A stretch of DNA of 64,000 bases from DATHKG01 sp035489435 (GTDB lineage: Bacteria > Bacteroidota > Bacteroidia > Chitinophagales > Chitinophagaceae), in the NCBI GenBank assembly GCA_035489435.1, contig DATHKG010000094.1; one strand, written 5' to 3'. The notes beneath the pieces are model-generated. The model did not search any database. It saw nothing but the letters and a program-made list of their open reading frames with translations, and had not been told where the DNA came from. This document shows, one piece after another, positions 50,538 to 60,986 of the stretch. Made by a program: the position numbers and the translations under genes. Each line of letters starts with the position of its first letter. Within the stretch, counting starts at the first letter, position 1.

Positions 50538-52958
50538 ATGTTCAGAAATTATTTTTCTATATTTATTCGAAACGTCAGACGTCATAAATGGTTTGCTTTT
50601 ATCAACCTGGTAGGTCTTACAGTAGGAATTACAGTTTGTCTGCAAGTTTTCATATTTATTAACTATGAAAAAGGTTTCGATAAACTTCATTCGAAGAATA
50701 TTTACCGGGTACTCGAACTAAAACAGGAAAAAGGAGAAGCAGTTACCAGAAAAGTAGCGCAAACGGCATCTCCGGTTGGCCCGGCACTTAAATCCGAATT
50801 TCCCCAGGTCAGGAATTTTACGAGAATCATTTCAGCAGACAAAATTCCCTTACAATCAAAGGGTAGGGCTGTTGTGATGGCAACATTATATGGTGCAGAT
50901 TCCACATTTTTCCAGGTATTCGATTTTCCTCTAGTAGTTGGTGATATTGCTACTGCCCTGAAGCAGCCCAATAGTATCGTTGTGACTCAGGCACTGTCCA
51001 AATCGCTCTTTGGTTCGGTCAATTCTTTGGGGAGATGGATCAGACATGAAGGGCGGGATACTACAGAATACATGGTCACGGGGATAATGGAAGATGTATC
51101 CGAACAATCACACCTGCAGTTCGATGCTTTGTACTCCATGAGTACGCATGTAGGACTCGACACAATCAGTGACTGGGAAATGGACTGGCTCTTTACCTAT
51201 GTTGAACTGGCAAAGGATTCCCGGGTATCCGAATTTGAATCCAGGCTTCCCTCTTTTCTTGACAAACATATGGCCAGGGTTCCGGAAAATGGGATAGCCC
51301 TTTTTTTACAACCGCTTCATGAAACCCATCTTAATTCAGGTGATATAACCCGAGATGCGTTGAACAAAAAAAAGTTCAATGGTAGCTATCTTCCGGTATT
51401 GATTGCTATAGCGCTATTCGTGCTCGCATTGGCGATTATCAATTATATCAACCTGAGTACTGCGCGTTCCTTTACACGGGCCAGGGAAGTTGCAGTACGG
51501 AAATCAATCGGCGCGGGCCGCTTTCAGATAGTTATACAGTTTCTAATTGAAACTATTTGTTTCTCTTTCGTGGCTTTTATTATCAGTTTCGCCATTGCGT
51601 TGTTGTTTACTCCTTTATTTAGCCGGGTAACGAATCGGAATATGGATTTCAACCCACTTGATCAACCAATTTTGGTCCCGGCCTTTATTGGTCTGACTTT
51701 ATTTACCGGCTTGTTATCCGGAATTTTTCCGGCGATTTCATTGGCAAATCTTAAACCCGTAAATGCATTAAAAGGAAAAATATTTACAACACACCGATCG
51801 CAGATCAGGAGCATCCTCGTGGTTCTGCAATTTGCGATTTCCACTACTTTATCGATGGTTACGCTACATGTTATTCGTCAACTAAATTTCATAAGTGACT
51901 ATGATATGGGTTTCAATAAAGAGGCTGTGATTGTTTTGCCCGTTAGTTATACAGAAATGCAAAGGGAGCAAATTATGATGCGTGATATGAAAATGGTCCC
52001 GGGTGTTCAGGACCTTACTGGTTCCCTGAGAAGACTGGGAAACAACAATCTGGATCGCAACAGTATAGTATTTTATAGTGAACAAGGAAATCGCGAAATA
52101 TCCTGTACCAATCTCTTTGTGGATTTCAATTATTGCGCTTTCTACCAGATTCCTATTCTTGCCGGCCGCGACCTTTCGCCTGCTTTTGCCAATGATCGTA
52201 ACCGTATGTCTTTTGTGATCAATGAATCGTTGGCGCATAGACTTATGGAGAATGCTTCCGACTCCGGTAGTTCTTACTCAAATCTCATTGGTAAGCCTAT
52301 ACGTTATAATTTTGATGACTCAATGGGAACGATTGTAGGAGTCGTGCGGGATTTTAACTTTAATTCACTTCATCAAAAAGTAGAGCCGGCTTGTATCACG
52401 TATCAAAATGAATATTATTTCTCTGATCTGTCAATTCGCCTGGACCAGACGCGAAAAAGGAAAGTGATTGAAGGCCTTCAGCGAGTGTGGAAGGAGTTTC
52501 TGCCGAACCAGCAATTCTCATACAATTACCTCGACGAACAATTAGAAAACCTATATCAATCTGATAAGCAGATAAGCCAGTATGCTGTTGTTTTTACGGC
52601 TTTGTCACTTGTCGTTGCCTGCCTTGGCATCATCGGGATCGCGGCATTTAACATAGAACGAAGAGTGAAAGAAATAGGAGTAAGAAAAGTATTCGGTGCG
52701 ACAGCCCATAGCATTTTATTTTTATTATCCGGTGATTTTCTCAAACTGGTCCTGATGGGTATTGTTGCGGCAATCCCGGTTTCATTACTGGTCATAAATC
52801 GTTGGAAGCAAAACTTTGCTTACCGCGCAGATACTGCCTGGTGGCTATTTGCTTTATGTGGCATTATTGTTTTGTGCATAGCACAACTGACTATAAGTTT
52901 TCAGGCTATCAGGGCTGCAGCGGCAAATCCTGTGAAAAGTTTGCGGGCGGCGGAATAA
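50538..52958 (+). CDS. FtsX/MacB-type ABC transporter permease
   Basis: 806 residues, the only one of the four copies on the plus strand. N-terminal helix FINLVGLTVGITVCLQVFIF, MacB core, FtsX block with RAREVAVRKSIGAGRFQIVI, second core, FtsX block with RRVKEIGVRKVFGATAHSI, end NPVKSLRAAE. Expected eight transmembrane helices. No ATPase adjacent; a Crp-type regulator follows 75 bases later. Confidence 0.9.
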   Translation: MFRNYFSIFIRNVRRHKWFAFINLVGLTVGITVCLQVFIFINYEKGFDKLHSKNIYRVLELKQEKGEAVTRKVAQTASPVGPALKSEFPQVRNFTRIISADKIPLQSKGRAVVMATLYGADSTFFQVFDFPLVVGDIATALKQPNSIVVTQALSKSLFGSVNSLGRWIRHEGRDTTEYMVTGIMEDVSEQSHLQFDALYSMSTHVGLDTISDWEMDWLFTYVELAKDSRVSEFESRLPSFLDKHMARVPENGIALFLQPLHETHLNSGDITRDALNKKKFNGSYLPVLIAIALFVLALAIINYINLSTARSFTRAREVAVRKSIGAGRFQIVIQFLIETICFSFVAFIISFAIALLFTPLFSRVTNRNMDFNPLDQPILVPAFIGLTLFTGLLSGIFPAISLANLKPVNALKGKIFTTHRSQIRSILVVLQFAISTTLSMVTLHVIRQLNFISDYDMGFNKEAVIVLPVSYTEMQREQIMMRDMKMVPGVQDLTGSLRRLGNNNLDRNSIVFYSEQGNREISCTNLFVDFNYCAFYQIPILAGRDLSPAFANDRNRMSFVINESLAHRLMENASDSGSSYSNLIGKPIRYNFDDSMGTIVGVVRDFNFNSLHQKVEPACITYQNEYYFSDLSIRLDQTRKRKVIEGLQRVWKEFLPNQQFSYNYLDEQLENLYQSDKQISQYAVVFTALSLVVACLGIIGIAAFNIERRVKEIGVRKVFGATAHSILFLLSGDFLKLVLMGIVAAIPVSLLVINRWKQNFAYRADTAWWLFALCGIIVLCIAQLTISFQAIRAAAANPVKSLRAAE

Positions 52959-53032
52959 TCTGGCTGGCATGTATTTTAGATTTATGGGCGATATTAAACG
53001 AGTTAAATTAAATGCATATTTTGCGTTCGTTA

Positions 53033-53611
53033 ATGATTGAAATTTTTGAAAAATATATTGCTGCGAAAATCAATCTTACTTCTGCCGATTGGGAAAAAAT
53101 TGAGCAGGTTTGCGTTATAAAGAAACTACGCAGGCATCAATTTCTGTTGCAGGAAGGCGAGATTTGGCGTTATCATGCTTTTATTTGCCAGGGCTGTGTC
53201 AGAAGATACCGCGTAGATGAAAAAGGAATTGAACATATTATTCAATTTTCAGTTGAAAACTGGTGGGCAGGTGACAGGGAAAGCCTTATGAACAGCACCC
53301 CTTCCAAATACAATATAGATGCCATTGAAGATACTATTGTAATACTTATCAGGAAAGATGATTTCGAAAGATTACTTATTAACATACCATTGTTTAATAA
53401 TTTTATCAATGATATCCTGTCCAGAAGTCTCAATGCTTCGCAGGAAAGAATCCATTCGGCTATCAGCCTTACTGCGGAAGAAAAATACCTGCAATTCTTA
53501 AATTCATTTCCCAATCTTGCCAACCGTATACCACGCCATATGCTGGCTTCCTATCTTGGTATAACTCCTGAAACACTCAGTAGGGTAAGAAAACAAATAA
53601 CCGGCAAATAA
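53033..53611 (+). CDS. Crp/Fnr-family transcription regulator
   Basis: 192 residues from ATG 53033 (MIEIFEKYIAAKINL). Effector barrel KKLRRHQFLLQEGEIWRYHA, then HTH HMLASYLGITPETLSRVRK. Only about a third similar to the regulator at 45711. It precedes an SDR by 251 bases with an inverted repeat in between. Confidence 0.88.
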   Translation: MIEIFEKYIAAKINLTSADWEKIEQVCVIKKLRRHQFLLQEGEIWRYHAFICQGCVRRYRVDEKGIEHIIQFSVENWWAGDRESLMNSTPSKYNIDAIEDTIVILIRKDDFERLLINIPLFNNFINDILSRSLNASQERIHSAISLTAEEKYLQFLNSFPNLANRIPRHMLASYLGITPETLSRVRKQITGK

Positions 53612-53761
53612 ACCTTGCTATGTAAAGAGCGCATTTTGTAAAGAGCGCATTAATACAAATTCCTTTTGCTTTTCTTCATCCATTTTCAACCCATAAGTGA
53701 TGACTTAGCTGTTTTATTTACTTGTGCAGTCATTTTACATGATGCAATTGATTTACGCCTT

Positions 53762-53797
53762 TTGACATTTATCAAGAAACATTGTATCAAATGTCAA
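53762..53797. promoter_or_regulatory. Inverted repeat upstream of SDR gene
   Basis: TTGACATTT and AAATGTCAA, 9 bp each, 18 bases apart. About 66 bases before the SDR start; a likely operator. It does not match the GTGA-N6-TCAC type. Confidence 0.45.
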
Positions 53798-53862
53798 TGG
53801 GGTAGTGCGTTGAACCAAAGTAGTTTTGTATCTCAAATTTATTTACAGAAAAACGATACAAA

Positions 53863-54720
53863 ATGTCAAAGAAAATTTTAATTACAGGAACAAGCACCGG
53901 TTTTGGAAAATTAATGGTCGCCACACTATCGAAAGCAGGTCATACCGTGATTGCAGGAATGCGCGGTGTTACAAGTAAAAATCAAGCCGCTGCTAAAGAA
54001 CTGGCTGCCTTGCCAGGAGTTGAAGTGATAGAAATGGATGTAACAAATGACGCATCCGTACAGCAAGCAGTCAACATAGTATTGGCGAAACATAAAAAAA
54101 TTGATGTTCTGGTAAACAATGCCGGCGTTTCAGGTTTTGGTTTACTGGAATCATATTCTCTGGACCAGATCAGGAATCTATTCGAAGTGAATTTTTATGG
54201 TGTGATACGGACTTACCAGGCAGTACTTCCTTCCATGCGAAAAAATAAGGATGGCCTTATCATCAATCTTACTTCGGGAGCAAGTGGCCACACATTGCCA
54301 TTTATGATTCCTTACCTGGCTTCAAAATTTGGAGTCGAAAGTATTACTGAAGGTTTGCAGGATGAACTGAGCGACTATGGTATTGAGAATGTTAGTATAC
54401 AACCCGGTGTTTATCCGACAGAAATGAATAATGGAAGCAAGACTGGATTCAGTGGTGATAAAGCAGCCATTGCGGCAGAATACGGAGAGGCTGCTACAGA
54501 TAAATTCAATGCTATAGGCGGTGCTTTGTTTGGTAAGATGGCAGCGTTTAAGATGGATCCCCAGACTATAGCAGATGGGGTACTCAAACTGATTAATATG
54601 CAAAAAGGTACCCGGCCATTACGTTTACCCTTAGATGCAATTGCTGAAGGAACAGATGTTGAATTTATCAATGCAAGGGCTGAAATAAAAGCCAAATGGT
54701 TAGCTAAATACAACAACTAA
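53863..54720 (+). CDS. Short-chain dehydrogenase/reductase
   Basis: 285 residues. TGTSTGFGKLMVATL (TGxxxGxG), NNAGVSGFG, and PYLASKFGVESITEGL with Tyr-x3-Lys intact. The C-terminal part NVSIQPGVYPTEMNNGSKTG is long, as in SDRs acting on bulky substrates. Monocistronic, with an inverted repeat in its upstream region. Confidence 0.9.
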   Translation: MSKKILITGTSTGFGKLMVATLSKAGHTVIAGMRGVTSKNQAAAKELAALPGVEVIEMDVTNDASVQQAVNIVLAKHKKIDVLVNNAGVSGFGLLESYSLDQIRNLFEVNFYGVIRTYQAVLPSMRKNKDGLIINLTSGASGHTLPFMIPYLASKFGVESITEGLQDELSDYGIENVSIQPGVYPTEMNNGSKTGFSGDKAAIAAEYGEAATDKFNAIGGALFGKMAAFKMDPQTIADGVLKLINMQKGTRPLRLPLDAIAEGTDVEFINARAEIKAKWLAKYNN

Positions 54721-54776
54721 TAAATTTTGAATTGTCATTCAGCATGTAACATGGCGCTTATCTTAAACTCATCATA

Positions 54777-54863
54777 ATGTATATTATTGAAGCCCTAAAC
54801 TGGCGCTATGCCACCAAAATAATGTTTCGAATCGAAGATGGCAAAGTGAAAAATTTTAATTAA
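54777..54863 (+). pseudogene. Nitroreductase 5' fragment fused to another gene's end
   Basis: 28 codons: MYIIEALNWRYATK is the start of an NAD(P)H nitroreductase, then FRIEDGKVKNFN, which looks like the end of an NTF2/SnoaL protein. Two gene remnants joined by a deletion. Confidence 0.4.
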
Positions 54864-54927
54864 AAAGCAACAATTCATATCTCATAACTCCTTTCATAAC
54901 TCATAACTCATAATTCATATCTCTCTT

Positions 54928-56301
54928 TCAGTATCCTTCGTTCTGCCAGCCAGACTGGTTTGTAATATTTTGTATTTCTGTTTGTGGTACAGGGTATACT
55001 TTTCTAAACGGAGCAACTAAAGGAAAAATTGATTGCATCTGACCGGTACGTACTATGTCGAACCAACGATCACATTCCAGCGCAAGCTCAAGTCTCCGCT
55101 CTTTATAAACAGCGGTGCGAAAGCTGGCCTGGTTTGTCAGCGTAGCGGCAGTGAGTGGTGTGATACCTGCATTGACACGCACTGCATTCAGCGCAGTGAA
55201 AGCTGTTGCGTTTCCATAAGCAATTTCATTCAGGGCCTCTGCATATATAAGCATCACTTCGGCAGCACGCAGAATCGGAATGTCCGCACTTGTTTCATTG
55301 TTCACCTGTGGTCCGTTGTATTTTCCGGGACGTTCACCACCGGCACTTGTGGGGGCAGCCAATGCGCGCCTGTTATCATTAGGTTCAAACAAAGCCGGCG
55401 GTAGGATCACTGCATTATTGCCACCAACATTCCGAAGCCGATTATTCTGACTCGCCGATTCCCCGATGCCACCGAGGAGAAATCTTGCAGAGAAGATGAT
55501 GTCGAGGCTTGTTTTTGTTGCATTTGGAAATGTGGCCGGTTGCGAAACCAGACCTACACCTTGTCTCATGTTTATCGAATTGATAAGTGGTAGTAGGGTA
55601 GACAAAACCAGGTCGTATTTCTTCTGATACAGGTATACTTTTGCTAACAGGCCCCTTGCTGCATGGATGGTCGCACGGCCTCTTTGTGGGTCAGGCCAGC
55701 TTTCCGGCAGGTTATTCACTGCAGTAGTAAGATCTGTAATGATCTGGGCATAAATAGCCGCAGTATCCGCTCTCGTGTTATTCCTGGCCTCTTCACTTTT
55801 TTGCGGTGTGGTGATTAATGGAAGTTTGCCCCATAACCTGGTGGTGTTAAAATAATTCAGTCCACGTAGAAAAGATGCTTCCCCGATAATCTGTTTTTTT
55901 CTCACACTATCCATTGTAATTTCCGGAGCCCTGCTCAGGATTACATTACAGCGGTAGATAGCTTTGAATGATGCAAGCCAGGCTTCAGTAACAAGGGTAT
56001 TGTCCGGCCTTTCTGCAAAAGATTCGATCTGGTAGCGAACACCGCCACTGGCACCCTGGTCATTGTCTTCCATATTATCGCTCCGGATTTCGGTGAGCGA
56101 AAGAAAAGTGTTGCCATAAAGGCCATTGTCCTGCAAGGCATCATAGCAACTGACGAGGCCACCCTGCAAACCTTTCTCATCCACATAAAAATTATCCTCT
56201 GTCGGAGAATCGATAGGTTTAAGATCGAGGAATTTTTTGCAAGAGCTGAGCGCAAGGATCGCAACTATTGAAAAGTATATTTGGTATTTATAATTTTTCA
56301 T
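54928..56301 (-). CDS. SusD/RagB-family outer-membrane lipoprotein
   Basis: 457 residues. Lipoprotein signal (IVAILALSSCKKFLDLKP) with Cys at about 21. SusD_RagB helices with TPR-like folding, for example GEASFLRGLNYFNTTRLWGK and ARGLLAKVYLYQKKYDLVLS, and the C-terminal RRLELALECDRWFDIVRTGQ. Binds a glycan or other nutrient at the cell surface with the SusC partner 11 bases upstream. No glycoside hydrolase is nearby, so the substrate is unknown. Confidence 0.93.
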   Translation of the reverse strand: MKNYKYQIYFSIVAILALSSCKKFLDLKPIDSPTEDNFYVDEKGLQGGLVSCYDALQDNGLYGNTFLSLTEIRSDNMEDNDQGASGGVRYQIESFAERPDNTLVTEAWLASFKAIYRCNVILSRAPEITMDSVRKKQIIGEASFLRGLNYFNTTRLWGKLPLITTPQKSEEARNNTRADTAAIYAQIITDLTTAVNNLPESWPDPQRGRATIHAARGLLAKVYLYQKKYDLVLSTLLPLINSINMRQGVGLVSQPATFPNATKTSLDIIFSARFLLGGIGESASQNNRLRNVGGNNAVILPPALFEPNDNRRALAAPTSAGGERPGKYNGPQVNNETSADIPILRAAEVMLIYAEALNEIAYGNATAFTALNAVRVNAGITPLTAATLTNQASFRTAVYKERRLELALECDRWFDIVRTGQMQSIFPLVAPFRKVYPVPQTEIQNITNQSGWQNEGY

Positions 56302-56312
56302 TGCCAGGTAGT

Positions 56313-59300
56313 TTAGAAGGTGACATTAATGCCTACTGAAATGGTTTTTGATGTCGGGTAAACGCCATAATCTTCCCCATTGGTTGTAGTAGCTGTTCGG
56401 TTGCTAACTTCCGGATTATATCCTTCATACCCGGTAAAAATAAACGGGTTCTGTGCGGTTACATAAAATCTTGCTTTGGTAAAACCTGTTTTCTCCATTA
56501 CACTTCCGCTCAAAGAATAACCAAATGTTATATTCCGGATTCTAAGGTAGCTTCCGCTTTCCACATGCCAGGAACTGGTGATACCATTCTGACCTTTACC
56601 AACCCTGTTTGCCCTTACATTTTCTCCACTACCGGGATCAGATTCAGATTTCCATCTGTTTGCTGCACCTGCATAATTGTTCATATTACCTTCGTGATTA
56701 TAAAAATAACGACGCCCAAGGTTTAGAATTTCATTGCCATATACTCCCTGTAAAGAGGCTGAAAGATCAAAACCTTTAAACTGGAAATCTGTTGAGAAAC
56801 CATATGTAAATTTTGGCTGATAGCTTCCAACGATCACGCGATCTTTTGTGAGATCAATAACTTTGTCTCCGTCTGCATCCACGAATTTGAAGTCCCCAGG
56901 TTTGGTTGTTGCCAGGTCAAAATTACTTGCTGCATCTACAAAATGCGGGTATCCATCTACTTCGGCCTGGGTTTTGAAAACACCAGCCTGCTGTGGCAAA
57001 TAATAAGAACCGATTTCTTCACCAACCTTTGTGATGAAATATGCGTTGGCCACCGAACCCGTATTGATAATGTCTGCATTGCCAGGTCCCAGTTCGATCA
57101 CTTCATTTTTATTGGTTGAGAAGTTTGCCGATGCATTCCAGATAAGGCTTCCAAACCTTTGCTGTGTGCCGAGGTTTATTTCAAATCCACTGTTATTTAC
57201 TTTTCCAATATTCACTAACTGCGTGCTGAATCCCGTAGAGAGCGGAACCGGCACATTCAGTAAAAGATCTGTTGTATTACTATTATAATAGTCAACCGAG
57301 AAGTTAAGGTTGTTACCGAAAATTGTACCATCTACACCTAAATTGATCTGAGCCGTTTTTTCCCAGCTTAAGTCGGGATTAGGCTGACTGCTTGGAGCTG
57401 CTCCGTTTGTTGCGCCCGGCGTGGCACCACCAAAAACATAAGCATAGTATGATAAGGAACCCAATGCGCCATAATTCGGAATTTTGAAATTACCCGTCAG
57501 ACCATAACTGGCTCTCAATTTCAGATCGGAAATAAAATCGATCGCTTTGACGAAGTTTTCGTCCGATAATCTCCATCCTGCTGATACTGATGGAAAATAA
57601 CCCCATCGATTGTTAGAACCGAATTTTGATGAGCCGTCCGCTCTCATAGAGGCTGTCAACAGGTATTTGCCCATGTAGTTATATTGAAGCCTGGCTATGC
57701 CTGAAGCAAGTGACCACTGGCTTTGCATTGAATTTCCGGCAGTAACAATCCCGGCATTTAGTGTTGGAATCTGGTTACTGATGAAGCCGGATGAAGCAAA
57801 GGCATAATTGCTTTTTGCATCGTCTTTTTGTAATGACCATCCGCCTAACAGGGCAAAATTGTGTTCGTTGATTTTTTTATTGTAGGTGAGTGTTTGCTCA
57901 ACCAGCCAGTTGAATGAAGTACCTGTTTCTGAGGAACCCGTTGCATTGGCTTCGGGGTTACCAGCTGTATTTGCTAATGGAATAGTAGAAGGCCTGAATT
58001 TGTCTGTCCGGTAATTGAATAAATCATATCCAAAAGTGATCCTGTATTTAAGATCCTTTGTAAATGCTGCTTCTGCAAAAATGTTTCCAAGTATCCTTGA
58101 ACTGTTTACATCAAACTTTTGCTCCTTCGCCAATGCTACCGGGTTCCAGGCTTGTGTCTGATTGTTACCGGCCACGACGGTTCCGTTCGGCAGTGTGGTT
58201 TTTGCATCACCGTTCCACGAATTCTCAGCAAAACTGTAAGAGCCGTCTGGATTATACACCGGCCAGATAGGGGCATAGTGTAATGCAGAAGAAACCACGC
58301 CACCACCTTCAGCACTTGCATATGTACCATCGCTGTTTACTCTTTTTTCTGTGATAGCGGAGGGATTGAAATTTAATCCGAATTTGAAAATTCCTCTATT
58401 ACCATCCAGGTTAACACGTGCTCCATACCTGTTGAAGTTGCTGTTAACGATAATACCTTCCTGGTTCAGGTATTCCAGCGAAGTATAATATCGAAAGTTT
58501 TCCGAGCCCCCCGAAACAGAAACAGAGTGATCCTGTATCAATGCATTTCTGAAAATCTCATCCTGCCAGTCCGTGTTAACAAGGCCGCTTGTACCGTTTA
58601 GATAAGGCAATACTTCAACCGGGATAATTGTATTGGTGTTGTTCGCAGTATTTACGAGTCTTGTGGGGTTGTCATCATTAATAGAAAAGTTGATTGGAGC
58701 CAGGCCCTGCGACTGGCGCCGCAGGTTATTGGATATCATCTGATCGCTGTATGCATTGTTTCTCGCATCGCGAACGATTGAGGCATAACCATAGGCGTCG
58801 AGCATATCTATTTTACCGGCGACGCTTTGTACGCCTAACATGGAATTGAGACTTACGACCGGCTTACTACTTTTGCCTTGTTTTGTCGTTATCAATACAA
58901 CACCATTCGATCCCCTGGAACCATAGATAGCTGCAGAGGATGCATCTTTCAATACTTCTATCGATTCGATATCATAAGTATTGAGTGAGTTCAGATTATT
59001 TCCGGAAGTGGGGAGGTTATCGATAACATAAAGAGGTTCGGTGCCGGCAGTAATCGTTCCAACGCCCCTTACCTTAACGGATAATGGTGTTCCTGGTTGT
59101 CCTGTACCCTGTACTACCTGCACACCGGCCATCTTTCCAACCATCGCTTCCGCAACGTTATTGATCGGCAGGTTTTCCATATCCTTCGCTTTGATACCGA
59201 CTACTGCTGTGGTTATGTCACGCCTTCGCTGGCTTCCATAACCTACAACTGTAACCTGTTCCAATCCCTGCGAAGAATCGCTTAAAGTAACATTGATCGT

Positions 59301-59609
59301 CGTGGTTTCACCTGCTTTGAGTGTATAGCCGGTAAGATTTTCCGATTGATGACCAATCATCCCAAAAGAAAAAGAATATGGTCCGGGAGGCAATTGTAAA
59401 AAATTAAATATACCCGAAGAATCAGTTTGCGTACCTGAACTTACATTCGTCGTAGTATTGACGGCCAGGATACTTACACCGGCAAGTGGAGATCCGTTGT
59501 CATCTATAACTTTTCCTTTCACGGCAGCGGTATTTTCCTGGGAGAAGCTGATAACAGATAATAATAGAAACGTCAAAAGGAAGGAGATTACTTTCCTGAT
59601 CTTAAGCAT
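56313..59609 (-). CDS. SusC/RagA-family TonB-dependent receptor
   Basis: 1098 residues. Signal peptide, then a CarboxypepD_reg-like domain (AAVKGKVIDDNGSPLAGVSI), TonB-box-like VTVVGYGSQRRRDI, plug domain (GVQVVQGTGQPGTPLSVKVR, IESIEVLKDASSAAIYGSRG) and a 22-strand-type barrel ending YPTSKTISVGINVTF. Outer-membrane importer energised by TonB. Forms an operon with SusD. No anti-sigma/ECF pair adjacent. Confidence 0.95.
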   Translation of the reverse strand: MLKIRKVISFLLTFLLLSVISFSQENTAAVKGKVIDDNGSPLAGVSILAVNTTTNVSSGTQTDSSGIFNFLQLPPGPYSFSFGMIGHQSENLTGYTLKAGETTTINVTLSDSSQGLEQVTVVGYGSQRRRDITTAVVGIKAKDMENLPINNVAEAMVGKMAGVQVVQGTGQPGTPLSVKVRGVGTITAGTEPLYVIDNLPTSGNNLNSLNTYDIESIEVLKDASSAAIYGSRGSNGVVLITTKQGKSSKPVVSLNSMLGVQSVAGKIDMLDAYGYASIVRDARNNAYSDQMISNNLRRQSQGLAPINFSINDDNPTRLVNTANNTNTIIPVEVLPYLNGTSGLVNTDWQDEIFRNALIQDHSVSVSGGSENFRYYTSLEYLNQEGIIVNSNFNRYGARVNLDGNRGIFKFGLNFNPSAITEKRVNSDGTYASAEGGGVVSSALHYAPIWPVYNPDGSYSFAENSWNGDAKTTLPNGTVVAGNNQTQAWNPVALAKEQKFDVNSSRILGNIFAEAAFTKDLKYRITFGYDLFNYRTDKFRPSTIPLANTAGNPEANATGSSETGTSFNWLVEQTLTYNKKINEHNFALLGGWSLQKDDAKSNYAFASSGFISNQIPTLNAGIVTAGNSMQSQWSLASGIARLQYNYMGKYLLTASMRADGSSKFGSNNRWGYFPSVSAGWRLSDENFVKAIDFISDLKLRASYGLTGNFKIPNYGALGSLSYYAYVFGGATPGATNGAAPSSQPNPDLSWEKTAQINLGVDGTIFGNNLNFSVDYYNSNTTDLLLNVPVPLSTGFSTQLVNIGKVNNSGFEINLGTQQRFGSLIWNASANFSTNKNEVIELGPGNADIINTGSVANAYFITKVGEEIGSYYLPQQAGVFKTQAEVDGYPHFVDAASNFDLATTKPGDFKFVDADGDKVIDLTKDRVIVGSYQPKFTYGFSTDFQFKGFDLSASLQGVYGNEILNLGRRYFYNHEGNMNNYAGAANRWKSESDPGSGENVRANRVGKGQNGITSSWHVESGSYLRIRNITFGYSLSGSVMEKTGFTKARFYVTAQNPFIFTGYEGYNPEVSNRTATTTNGEDYGVYPTSKTISVGINVTF

Positions 59610-59812
59610 GGTTCTTTTGGTTTACACTGTTATTTATAAAGGGACTGGAAATATCCAGATAACAAATACAATTTACTTGATTCTGCTTGCATATCGTGAA
59701 AACAATATATTATTTCTACAAGGTCAATTTCCACTTGTAAAGTTGGCGAAGTCATAAGCCACACAGCAATTATGCAAGAAAAAAATGTAAAGTGGCCTGC
59801 GTCCTGTAAATC

Positions 59813-60847
59813 TTAGCGTTCCTGTTTTAAGCCACCAATAATCATCTTGATTGCTTCTATAATAATGTCAGGCTTTTCTACATGTATGTGATGACCGCTA
59901 TCGTTAATTACAATCTGTTTGCTGTTTTTTGACAGGTTTGTCATTTCCGATTGATTCTTAAGCCTGTCTATCTCATCAGGATCATTTGGATTACCTGAGC
60001 TGGTAGCAGTAAGAACTATGAGTGGCTTGTCCGAAAACATGAATGGGGTTTTTTTTCTCTCCCTGATAATTTCTACCTTTTCATCAAGTATATATTCATT
60101 TTCATTAGCTACATAAAATTCAAATTGATTTAAGGCCCATAGTCTTAATTTTTGAATGGAGTCGGGTAACATATTAAATGGATGTTCTACTGATTTGAAT
60201 GGAAATCCCATGCTCTTCAATGCTCCTCCGATAGCCGTTATTGCTTCCTGAGTCCGGGCAAGGTTGTTGTCAGTATCGTCCGCCTGCGTCTTTACCTCAG
60301 GAATTTTTTTTCCCCCGGCATTCAATGAGGCATAAGTTTTTTTACCATTTATGTATTGTACACCATCTTCATAAGCGGCATCAACTAATACGAGACCCAT
60401 GACTTCTTCCGGGTAGGTTTGTGTAAAAAGCCTTGCAACCATACCTCCGTGCGAGGCTCCAACTAAAATGTAAGGTGGTTTAAGGCCGGCCTTCCTTAAA
60501 AGGGTATGCAGATTATAAACAGTTTGCTTTAATGTATGCGGCTTCGGGCCTAACTGGCTCCATGCATAACCTGACCTGTCATAGGCGAAGGAATTTGCTA
60601 TGGATGTCAATTTTTGTTGAATAGGAATCCATTCAAAAGAAAATCCTCTGATGCCAGATTCAAAAATTATTGTAGGCGAATTTTGATTGGTAGCTTTCAC
60701 ATAGTTATAATGCAATTTCCATCCACCGATATCGAGCAAATTACCAATCGCTTTTTCTGGAATTATGCTGTCTTGCTGAGATAAGACATTGGAGTGTACC
60801 AATAAGTACATCAGGAATTTTAAAGCAGTTTTTGAAATGGGATTCAT
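59813..60847 (-). CDS. Secreted alpha/beta hydrolase
   Basis: 344 residues with a signal peptide (LKFLMYLLVHSNVLS). Alpha/beta-hydrolase fold: nucleophile Ser in LVGASHGGMVARLF (GxSxG as GASHG), acid near FSDKPLIVLTATSSGNP, His in INDSGHHIHVEKPD. Periplasmic; ester or peptide substrate unknown. Its own transcript between the sensor kinase and the Sus pair. Confidence 0.88.
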   Translation of the reverse strand: MNPISKTALKFLMYLLVHSNVLSQQDSIIPEKAIGNLLDIGGWKLHYNYVKATNQNSPTIIFESGIRGFSFEWIPIQQKLTSIANSFAYDRSGYAWSQLGPKPHTLKQTVYNLHTLLRKAGLKPPYILVGASHGGMVARLFTQTYPEEVMGLVLVDAAYEDGVQYINGKKTYASLNAGGKKIPEVKTQADDTDNNLARTQEAITAIGGALKSMGFPFKSVEHPFNMLPDSIQKLRLWALNQFEFYVANENEYILDEKVEIIRERKKTPFMFSDKPLIVLTATSSGNPNDPDEIDRLKNQSEMTNLSKNSKQIVINDSGHHIHVEKPDIIIEAIKMIIGGLKQER

Positions 60848-60986
60848 TGTTTTTGAAATTATATCGTTTCATCAACTAACATTTCTCCAACCAAATGCAA
60901 GATTAAGTTATGGTAAAAGGGACAAAGGTTATCAAAATATAAGAATATTTTGATAGATGAGCCAATTGACTTTCTCGGACAAAAGA

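Noticed and set aside
54880..54925. Direct repeats CATAACTC/CATAATTC downstream of SusD
   Set aside because: A short AT-rich low-complexity run; no sign of function.
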